Below, piece by piece: positions 1 to 5,288 of a stretch of 5,288 nucleotides of DNA (the stretch's first letter is position 1; every line of letters begins with the position of its first letter). Made by a program: the position numbers and the translations under genes. The stretch comes from an uncultured Prevotella sp. (GTDB taxonomy: Bacteria > Bacteroidota > Bacteroidia > Bacteroidales > Bacteroidaceae), in the NCBI GenBank assembly GCA_934230965.1, contig CAKQFW010000145.1, forward strand, positions 1-5,288, given 5' to 3'. Under the pieces are notes generated by a model. That model did no database searches and had not been told where the DNA came from. It saw only the letters and a list, made by a program, of their open reading frames with translations.

Positions 1-535
1 CTTTTGGACTTTCGGTATGAGTGTGGGCATCTTGTTCAGCTTCCTTACACCGGGCTTCATGCCCGACTTGCCATCGTTTCTCTTTGGCAGCATCCTTACT
101 ATCGGCACGTCTGACCTATGGCTACTCAGTGCCGTAACGGCATTGGTGGCGGTGGTGTTTATTCTTCTATATCGCACCATCATCAGCATTGCCTTTGATG
201 CTACGTTTGCTCAGTCGCAACGGTTGCCAGTGCATGCGGTTGAATATCTGCTCATGGCCCTCATCGCCATGACCATTGTGTCGACCTTGCGCATGGTGGG
301 CATCGTGCTGGCTATCAGTATGCTTACCATACCGCAGATGACGGCCAACCTCTTTACATACCGTTTCAATCGTATCATCTTCTTAAGCATCATCATAGGT
401 TGGGTGAACTGTTTGATAGGACTGATGCTATCTTATTGGCTGAATGTGCCATCGGGGGCCGCCATCATTTTCTCGGCCATCATTATTTATATGCTGTTGT
501 GGGCAATAAAAACACTGGTTTTTAAGTTTAAATAG
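1..535 (+). CDS. Metal (Zn/Mn-type) ABC transporter permease, ABC-3 family, ZnuB-like; 5'-truncated by window edge
   Basis: This is the inner-membrane permease of a metal-ion ABC importer, which would work with a periplasmic binding protein and an ATPase not seen here. The frame is open to the left edge (first full codon at 2, reading F-W-T-F-G before the Met at 17), so that Met is internal; 177 residues are visible against about 260-280 for the family. Counting from that Met, hydrophobic spans lie near 33-55, 75-110, 119-141 and 146-164. Family hallmarks are the FDATFAQS loop, the R-M-V-G-I-V-L segment leading to a T-I-P-Q-M-T-A turn, and the late L-S-Y-W-L-N-V-P-S-G-A-A block just before the last helix. 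The protein ends K-F-K, with TAG at 533-535, two bases before the next start codon, so it is probably co-transcribed with the TPR gene. Zinc is the likeliest cargo, but manganese or iron cannot be excluded from the permease alone. Confidence 0.9.
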   Translation, partial: FWTFGMSVGILFSFLTPGFMPDLPSFLFGSILTIGTSDLWLLSAVTALVAVVFILLYRTIISIAFDATFAQSQRLPVHAVEYLLMALIAMTIVSTLRMVGIVLAISMLTIPQMTANLFTYRFNRIIFLSIIIGWVNCLIGLMLSYWLNVPSGAAIIFSAIIIYMLLWAIKTLVFKFK

Positions 536-540
536 GTGTG
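529..540 (+). other. Gene junction: permease stop TAG (533-535), then GTG start at 538
   Basis: Only two bases separate the permease stop from the GTG of the lipoprotein gene, a spacing that favours translational coupling. In the lipoprotein frame a TAA lies at 529-531, so no longer version is possible. The GTG at 538 is the only candidate that keeps the basic M-R-K n-region and the full hydrophobic core of the signal peptide; the first ATG (601) would start inside the lipobox. No Shine-Dalgarno sequence sits at a normal distance: the upstream bases are T/A-rich, as is usual in Bacteroidetes. Confidence 0.75.
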
Positions 541-3500
541 AGAAAGCTGAATAACATACATATCGTGCTGTTGCTATCCGTGCTCGTTGCACTGCTGGCG
601 ATGGGATGCTCTACGCAGAAGAATACTGCGAAGAGCCGATGGTGGCATTCGTTCAACGCTCGGTATAACACCTATTATAATGGTACGCTGGCGTATATTG
701 AGGGCTCGCAGGCCAAGGAGGATGGCAATAAAGACAACTTTACCGAGATTATTCCGCTATATACTGTTGGCAATAAGGCCAGCCGCGACTTGGGCAAAAG
801 CAATTATGACCGTGCGGTGGAGAAATGCCAAAAGGCTATCAAGCTGCATAGCATTAAGCGTAGGCCAGAATGGACCAAGAAGCGCCGTAAGACGGAACGT
901 GACCTTGAATGGCTGTCGCGCAAAGAATATAACCCTTTCTTGTGGAAAGCATGGATGCTGATGGGACGCTCGCAGTTTTATAAGGGCGACTTTGACGAGG
1001 CGGCCTCTACCTTCTCGTATATGAGCCGACTGTATCAAACGCAGCCTGCTATCTATGGTCGTGCCCGTGCTTGGCTGGCAAAATGCTATGTGGAGGAGGG
1101 GTGGCTGTATGATGCCGAAGACGTGATACGCAATATGAAACGCGACAGCATACACTGGCGCGCACAGAAAGAGTGGGATTATACCTATGCCGACTATTAT
1201 ATTCATGCGGGTGATTATGAGAAGGCTATCCCTTATCTGCGTCGAGTTATCAAGCACGAGATGCGCCGTAAACAGCGTGCCCGCGAGTGGTATCTGATGG
1301 GGCAACTTCAGGCAGCCTTGGGCAATAAGGCTGAAGCCTCGAAGGCATTTCGCAAGGTAATACGTCAGAACCCGCCTTATGAGGTAGAGTTTAACGCTCG
1401 CATCGCCTTGACCGAGGTGCTGTCGGGCAACGGCCAGGCACGCAAAATGGTGGGACGCCTGAAACGTATGGCGGCCTCTGACAAGAATAAAGAATATCTT
1501 GACCAGGTATATTATGCCCTGGGCAACATCTATTTGGCACAAAACGACACGCTGAAAGCCATCGAAGCCTATGAACAAGGCAACACAAAGGCTACGCGTT
1601 CGGGCATAGAGAAGGGCGTGCTGCTGCTGAAGTTGGGCGACCTTTATTGGGCAAAGGAGAAATATAATGATGCGCAACGCTGCTATGGCGAGGCCATAGG
1701 CTTGCTGGATAAGGAGCGTCTTGACTATGAACAGCTGTCGCAACGCTCAAAGATATTAGACGAACTGGTGCCTTATACTGACGCGGTGCACCTGCAAGAC
1801 TCGCTTCAAGAGCTGGCTCGCGCCGACGAAAAGACACGTAATGCTGCCATCGACAAGGTGATTGAGGCGCTGAAAAAGAAGGAAAAGGAGGAACGCCGCA
1901 AGCAACAAGAGCAGGAAGCTAACGAGACGATATCGAAGAATGGCGCCAATAATGGCAATACGGCCAACCGCAATAATAGGAACCAAAACGCTGCTGCTAA
2001 CCAGCAACAAAAGGGGCAGTGGTACTTTTATAACCCCATGGCGGTAAACCAGGGCAAGACCGACTTCCAGCGTCGCTGGGGTAAGCGCGAGAATGTAGAC
2101 AACTGGCAACGTGTAAACAAAACGGTGGTAAGCATTGGTAGTGCTGACAACAATCTGTCGGAAGAGCAAATCGACTCTATTGCACGGGCTGAAGCTGTGG
2201 CCGACTCGCTTGAACAGCGTACCGACAGCGCACAGAACGATCCACATCGACGCGAATATTACATCGCGCAGTTGCCCTTCACCCAGGAACAGGTAGAGGC
2301 CAGCAACCTCATCATTATGGATGGCTTGTATCATTCGGGCGTCATCTTTAAAGATAAGTTTGACAACTTGCCGCTGGGCGAGAAGGCGCTCGTTCGCCTT
2401 GAAAACCAGTATCCTACCTACGAGAAGATGGCCGACGTTTACTATCATCTCTTCTTGCTGTATTCGCGCAAACATGATGATGTTACAGCGCAGCGTTATG
2501 TAAACCTGTTAAAAGAAAAATATCCCGACAACGAGTGGACAACATTGCTCACCGACCCCTTCTTCAAAGAAAACGCCTTACTGGGTGTGCATCTTGAAGA
2601 CTCGCTTTATGCCGCCACCTACGACGCCTTTAAGGGCGCTCGTTATAGCACGGTGGGTGGCAATTTGGCGGTGTCGGCAAAGCGCTTCCCACTGGGTGCT
2701 AATCGCGATAAGTTCCTATTTATCGGCGCACTGAGCAAGCTGAATGAGGGCAATGCCGAGGCTTGTGTGGCCGACCTGAAGACGATGCTGGAGAAATATC
2801 CGCAGAGTGGATTGGCCGAAATGGCGGGCATGATTGTGCGGGGCGTGGGAGAGGGCCGACGTCTGCACGGCGGACAATTTGATATTGGCAATGTATGGCA
2901 ACGCCGCTCGGCGGTGCTCAATGATAGCGATAAGACCACGGCGGCGCAACTATCTGACGACCGTAACGCCAACTTCGTCTTTATGATGGCTTATCCTGCC
3001 GACTCGGTAGACGAGAACCGATTGCTCTTTGAGTTGGCACGCTATAACTTTACCAGCTATATGGTGCGCAACTTCGACATCAATATCGATGAAGATAATG
3101 GATTGCACCGCATGCAGGTGAGCGGTTTCCGTAGCTACGACGAGGCGTTGCAATATGCCCGACAACTGTATGCACAGACTCGTGTGATGAAGCTTGTGGC
3201 CAAAGGGCGCGGCATCATCATCAGCGAACAGAACTTGCCGTTGCTGGGCCGACAGTATAGCTACGACGACTACGACAAGTTCTATGCGAAACACTTCGCA
3301 CCGCTGAAGATTAGTACGCTGCAACTGCTTGAAGAACCCGACGTTATCACCACTGAGCCCGATGCTACCCCTGTACCCAATGCCGACCAGCAACCAGTCA
3401 GTCAGCCCGATGGTGGAACGCTCATCCTGGAGGATGAAAAGGCTCAGCCTGATAATCAAGGCACCACAATCATCCCCGAGGAGCCGACAACGGTTACTCC

Positions 3501-3954
3501 CAATGAGCAAGGCGCTACTGTTATTCCCGACGATCCGACAACGGTTTCGCCCGAGGAACAAGGTACAACGATTATCCCCGATGAGCCAGAGGTGACGAAG
3601 CAGCCTGAGGCAACAACGAAGGAAACAGAAACAATCATAATTCCTGAGGAGAAGCCTTCACCCGCCGAGAAACCTTCGCCCGTGGTTCAGCCAGCTCCCG
3701 AGCAGAAATCAGTCATTGAGCAGAAGCCAGCTGTTGAGCAGAAGTCAGCTGTTGAGCAGAAGCCTGCTGTTGAGCAGAAGCCAGCCGTTGAGCAGAAACT
3801 TGAGCAAAAGGTCGAGAAGGCGCCTTCGCTGGAAGAAGATTTCTATTTTGATGATGGCCCTTCGCCTTCGTCAAACGCAAATAACAAAGGCAAAACGCAA
3901 AAAGAAAACAAGGCCGACCTTGAGGACGAATACTACGACCTCGACGGCTTTTAA
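538..3954 (+). CDS. porW: PorW/SprE-like TPR lipoprotein of the type IX secretion system, with extended repetitive C-terminal tail
   Basis: In Porphyromonas and Flavobacterium, PorW/SprE is an outer-membrane lipoprotein required for T9SS secretion or gliding; PorW is reported to link the PorK/N ring to the Sov/SprA translocon. Here a type II signal peptide (M-R-K n-region, hydrophobic 9-21) ends in A-M-G-C with Cys24. The residues after it (S-T-Q-K) lack the acidic surface-export signal, so the protein probably faces the periplasm. Residues 30-135 carry the PorW-type N-terminus. TPR-like helical pairs follow at about 136-205, 210-282 and 322-390. A charged helix (439-461) and an N/Q-rich linker (468-493) lead to the conserved W-Y-F-Y-N block (495-499) and W-G-K-R motif. 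A second helical region spans about 590-780, and a SPOR-like globular domain about 811-925. Residues from about 930 to 1098 are Pro/Glu-rich repeats, then acidic F-Y-F-D-D and E-Y-Y-D-L-D-G-F motifs. At 1138 residues it is longer than the PorW/SprE proteins I recall. Family assignment is by motif memory; a T9SS role in this organism is inferred. Confidence 0.83.
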   Translation: MRKLNNIHIVLLLSVLVALLAMGCSTQKNTAKSRWWHSFNARYNTYYNGTLAYIEGSQAKEDGNKDNFTEIIPLYTVGNKASRDLGKSNYDRAVEKCQKAIKLHSIKRRPEWTKKRRKTERDLEWLSRKEYNPFLWKAWMLMGRSQFYKGDFDEAASTFSYMSRLYQTQPAIYGRARAWLAKCYVEEGWLYDAEDVIRNMKRDSIHWRAQKEWDYTYADYYIHAGDYEKAIPYLRRVIKHEMRRKQRAREWYLMGQLQAALGNKAEASKAFRKVIRQNPPYEVEFNARIALTEVLSGNGQARKMVGRLKRMAASDKNKEYLDQVYYALGNIYLAQNDTLKAIEAYEQGNTKATRSGIEKGVLLLKLGDLYWAKEKYNDAQRCYGEAIGLLDKERLDYEQLSQRSKILDELVPYTDAVHLQDSLQELARADEKTRNAAIDKVIEALKKKEKEERRKQQEQEANETISKNGANNGNTANRNNRNQNAAANQQQKGQWYFYNPMAVNQGKTDFQRRWGKRENVDNWQRVNKTVVSIGSADNNLSEEQIDSIARAEAVADSLEQRTDSAQNDPHRREYYIAQLPFTQEQVEASNLIIMDGLYHSGVIFKDKFDNLPLGEKALVRLENQYPTYEKMADVYYHLFLLYSRKHDDVTAQRYVNLLKEKYPDNEWTTLLTDPFFKENALLGVHLEDSLYAATYDAFKGARYSTVGGNLAVSAKRFPLGANRDKFLFIGALSKLNEGNAEACVADLKTMLEKYPQSGLAEMAGMIVRGVGEGRRLHGGQFDIGNVWQRRSAVLNDSDKTTAAQLSDDRNANFVFMMAYPADSVDENRLLFELARYNFTSYMVRNFDINIDEDNGLHRMQVSGFRSYDEALQYARQLYAQTRVMKLVAKGRGIIISEQNLPLLGRQYSYDDYDKFYAKHFAPLKISTLQLLEEPDVITTEPDATPVPNADQQPVSQPDGGTLILEDEKAQPDNQGTTIIPEEPTTVTPNEQGATVIPDDPTTVSPEEQGTTIIPDEPEVTKQPEATTKETETIIIPEEKPSPAEKPSPVVQPAPEQKSVIEQKPAVEQKSAVEQKPAVEQKPAVEQKLEQKVEKAPSLEEDFYFDDGPSPSSNANNKGKTQKENKADLEDEYYDLDGF
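3457..3609 (+). repeat. Three tandem 51-bp coding repeats (17-residue T-[IV]-I-P-[ED]-[ED]-P units)
   Basis: Three direct in-frame units lie at 3457-3507, 3508-3558 and 3559-3609. Each opens with CAAGG (Gln-Gly) and carries an ATTATCCCCGA-like core encoding I-I-P-[ED]-[ED]-P; units 1 and 2 also share the CCGACAACGGTT stretch. The third unit diverges in its second half. At protein level (residues 974-1024) degenerate copies flank the array: G-G-T-L-I-L-E-D-E before it and T-I-I-I-P-E-E-K after it. The whole array lies inside the C-terminal tail of the PorW-like gene. Such acidic, proline-bearing units are probably extended and unstructured; no binding function is known to me. Confidence 0.85.
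3700..3789 (+). repeat. Five tandem 18-bp coding repeats (E-Q-K-[PS]-[AV]-[VI])
   Basis: Five contiguous 18-base units start at 3700, 3718, 3736, 3754 and 3772, each beginning GAGCAGAA. Units 2-5 differ from one another at only one to three bases, while unit 1 (encoding E-Q-K-S-V-I) is the most diverged. The array decays into E-Q-K-L-E-Q-K-V-E-K up to about 3819. It encodes residues 1055-1084 of the PorW-like tail. Near-identity at the DNA level points to recent duplication by slippage or unequal recombination, and the 18-base period keeps the frame when the copy number changes. Confidence 0.9.
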
Positions 3955-4033
3955 ATCATAATTAGATAATGTTAAAAGAATATTGAAATAACGTATCTCA
4001 ATAAACATATCTATATAAAGAAAGGTAAACACG
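3955..4033 (+). promoter_or_regulatory. AT-rich 79-bp intergenic leader upstream of porX; possible promoter, unproven
   Basis: This is the only gap of note in the window, with about one fifth G+C by hand count against roughly half in the flanking genes. It contains an imperfect inverted repeat: AGATA/GTT (3964-3973) facing AAC/TATCT (3990-3998), with a 16-base AT-rich loop. It is not followed by a T-run and is not a convincing terminator. No good match to the Bacteroidetes TTTG / TAnnTTTG promoter is present; the nearest is a TTG at 3983 with TATCTATA at 4008, which fits poorly. The segment could carry a weak promoter for porX or simply be an operon spacer that aids ribosome access. Confidence 0.3.
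4017..4033 (+). promoter_or_regulatory. Purine-rich translation-initiation region of porX
   Basis: The stretch AAAGAAAGG ends eight bases before the ATG at 4034. It is A-rich, as Bacteroidetes initiation regions usually are, and the AAAGG could give weak Shine-Dalgarno pairing. It supports ATG 4034 as the start: that codon is followed directly by the receiver-domain opening (S-N-G-L-L-L-W-V-D-D), so no alternative start is needed. Confidence 0.5.
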
Positions 4034-5288
4034 ATGAGCAACGGATTGCTATTATGGGTGGATGATGAGATTGAACTGCTGAAAGCCCACATCATCTTCC
4101 TTCAGAAGAAAGGGTATGAGGTGGAGACGGTGAGCAATGGCACCGATGCTGTTGACAAATGCCGCACCACCACTTACGACCTCATCTTGCTCGACGAGAT
4201 GATGCCAGGCATCACTGGCCTTGAAACGTTGCAGCAGATAAAAGAGATACAGCCCGACACCCCTGTGGTGATGGTAACGAAAAGCGAGGAAGAAAACATC
4301 ATGGACCAAGCCATTGGTTCAAAGATTGCCGACTACCTCATCAAACCTGTCAACCCCGTGCAGATATTGTTGGCATTGAAAAAGAATATACACCGCCAAC
4401 AGATTGTTACTGAGGTGACGCAGACGGGCTATCAACAAAGTTTTCAGAATATTGCCATGCAGATTGATGCCTGTCGCACCATTGACGATTGGAAAGAACT
4501 GTATCGTTGCCTTGTGCGCTGGGAACTGGAACTTAGTGTTACTGGTAGCGCCATGACCGAGATGCTGGCCATGCAAAAGGAGGAGGCCAACGCCGCCTTT
4601 GCCAAGTATGTGCGCAACAATTATTTGCAGTGGGTAGAGTCGCCTCTCAATACCAATCGCCCCATGATGAGCATGGATATCTTCAAAAACAAGGTGTTTC
4701 CGCTGCTCAACGAGGGACAAAAGGTGTTTCTCATCGTGATAGACAACTTCCGTTACGACCAGTGGCGCACCGTAGCGCAAGAGGTTTCGCCGCTCTTTGA
4801 TATTGACGACGACCTGTATATGAGCATCCTTCCCACAGCCACCCAGTATGCGCGCAACGCCATCTTTAGTGGCTTAATGCCGAACAAGATAGCCGAGATG
4901 TTCCCCGATTTGTGGGTTGATGAAGACGAAGAGGAGGGCAAAAACCTAAACGAAGGCCCCTTGGTACAAACACAGATTGAGCGTTTTCGTCGTCGCGACA
5001 CCTTTAGTTATCATAAGATTAACGACTCGGTGGCTGGCGACAAGATGCTGGAACGCCTTGACGAACTGATGAAAAACGACCTTAATGTGGTGGTGGTCAA
5101 CTTTGTTGATATGCTATCACATGCTCGCACCGAGTCGAAAATGGTGCGCGAGTTGGCCAATAACGAGTCGGCTTACCGCAGTCTCACGCTCAGTTGGTTC
5201 CGCCATTCAATTATGGCCGAGCTATTACCCGCCTTGGCGCAACGCAACTGTCGCGTTATCATCACCACCGACCATGGCAGCATACGTG
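4034..5288 (+). CDS. porX: PorX: T9SS response regulator with receiver and PglZ/alkaline-phosphatase-like domains; 3'-truncated by window edge
   Basis: In Porphyromonas, PorX works with the sensor kinase PorY, contacts PorL and the sigma factor SigP to control T9SS, and is a Zn-dependent phosphodiesterase on cyclic and linear oligonucleotides. Residues 1-120 form a complete receiver: acidic pair D10/D11, phospho-acceptor D54 (L-L-D-E-M-M-P), T82 and K104 (L-I-K-P). A helical linker (about 125-220, with W-E-L-E-L and the N-Y-L-Q-W motif) leads to the PglZ domain. There I-V-I-D-N-F-R-Y-D supplies D237 and probably D242, L-P-T-A-T-Q-Y-A-R-N supplies the likely nucleophile T268, V-D-M-L-S-H supplies D359/H363, and T-T-D-H-G-S supplies D413/H414. 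These residues are assigned by family pattern. There is no DNA-binding domain. The 418 residues present are open to the right edge; the family is about 515-520 residues, so roughly 100 residues, including the last metal-binding His, lie outside. The gene appears intact, with no frameshift. Confidence 0.94.
   Translation, partial: MSNGLLLWVDDEIELLKAHIIFLQKKGYEVETVSNGTDAVDKCRTTTYDLILLDEMMPGITGLETLQQIKEIQPDTPVVMVTKSEEENIMDQAIGSKIADYLIKPVNPVQILLALKKNIHRQQIVTEVTQTGYQQSFQNIAMQIDACRTIDDWKELYRCLVRWELELSVTGSAMTEMLAMQKEEANAAFAKYVRNNYLQWVESPLNTNRPMMSMDIFKNKVFPLLNEGQKVFLIVIDNFRYDQWRTVAQEVSPLFDIDDDLYMSILPTATQYARNAIFSGLMPNKIAEMFPDLWVDEDEEEGKNLNEGPLVQTQIERFRRRDTFSYHKINDSVAGDKMLERLDELMKNDLNVVVVNFVDMLSHARTESKMVRELANNESAYRSLTLSWFRHSIMAELLPALAQRNCRVIITTDHGSIR

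Noticed and set aside
17..19. ATG at 17 as the true start of the permease
   Set aside because: The frame is open upstream to the window edge, and the residues before it fit the family. Starting here would leave a permease about 100 residues too short.
757..1743. A long open frame (328 codons) on the minus strand, and shorter minus-strand frames at 1756-2475 and 2950-3561
   Set aside because: They lie wholly inside the PorW-like gene, whose + strand product has a signal peptide, TPRs and conserved motifs. Their translations show no domain or coding logic, so they are by-products of codon bias.
3457..3789. Direct repeats considered as a CRISPR array
   Set aside because: The units are contiguous without unique spacers, keep the reading frame and encode related peptides, so they are protein-coding repeats.
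3716..3961. A + strand alternate frame rich in S-R-S-Q-L-L repeats
   Set aside because: It is the 18-bp tandem array read in another frame, with no start signal of its own.
3964..3998. Inverted repeat considered as an intrinsic terminator after the PorW-like gene
   Set aside because: The stem is short, interrupted and AT-rich, and no T-run follows it.
4052..5001. Minus-strand frames opposite the porX gene (4052-4309, 4319-4780, 4753-5001)
   Set aside because: They overlap the clearly conserved receiver and PglZ coding sequence and have no recognisable product.

Overview
The window looks like a chromosomal segment from a member of the Bacteroidales, probably Prevotellaceae or a close relative. 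The reasons are a PorW/SprE-type TPR lipoprotein, a PorX-type response regulator fused to a PglZ (alkaline-phosphatase-like) domain, AT-rich gene starts without a strong Shine-Dalgarno sequence, and no recognisable sigma70 promoters of the E. coli type. The genus is an inference and was not tested by any search.

Layout: three genes all on the + strand, densely packed. (1) Positions 1-535 hold the C-terminal part of an ABC-3 family (ZnuB-like) metal transporter permease whose 5' end lies before the window. (2) Two bases after its stop, a GTG codon at 538 opens a 1138-codon gene (538-3954). It encodes a PorW/SprE-like lipoprotein with an N-terminal TPR array, an N/Q-rich linker, a second helical-repeat region, a SPOR-like globular domain and a long repetitive, acidic, Pro/Glu-rich C-terminal tail. 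(3) After a 79-base, very AT-rich gap, a porX gene starts at 4034 and runs off the right edge; 418 codons are present, covering the receiver domain and most of the PglZ domain.

In Porphyromonas and Flavobacterium, PorW/SprE is a structural part of the type IX secretion system (T9SS), and PorX is its response regulator, which also acts as a zinc-dependent phosphodiesterase on oligonucleotides. Finding the two next to each other, behind a likely zinc/manganese uptake permease, suggests a co-expressed unit in which metal supply, an envelope lipoprotein and a signalling enzyme may be linked. That linkage is inference. The families are known; the least described parts are the repeat-built PorW tail and the gene neighbourhood. 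No RNA genes, mobile elements, CRISPR arrays or clear terminators were seen, and there is no gene-free stretch over 300 bases.
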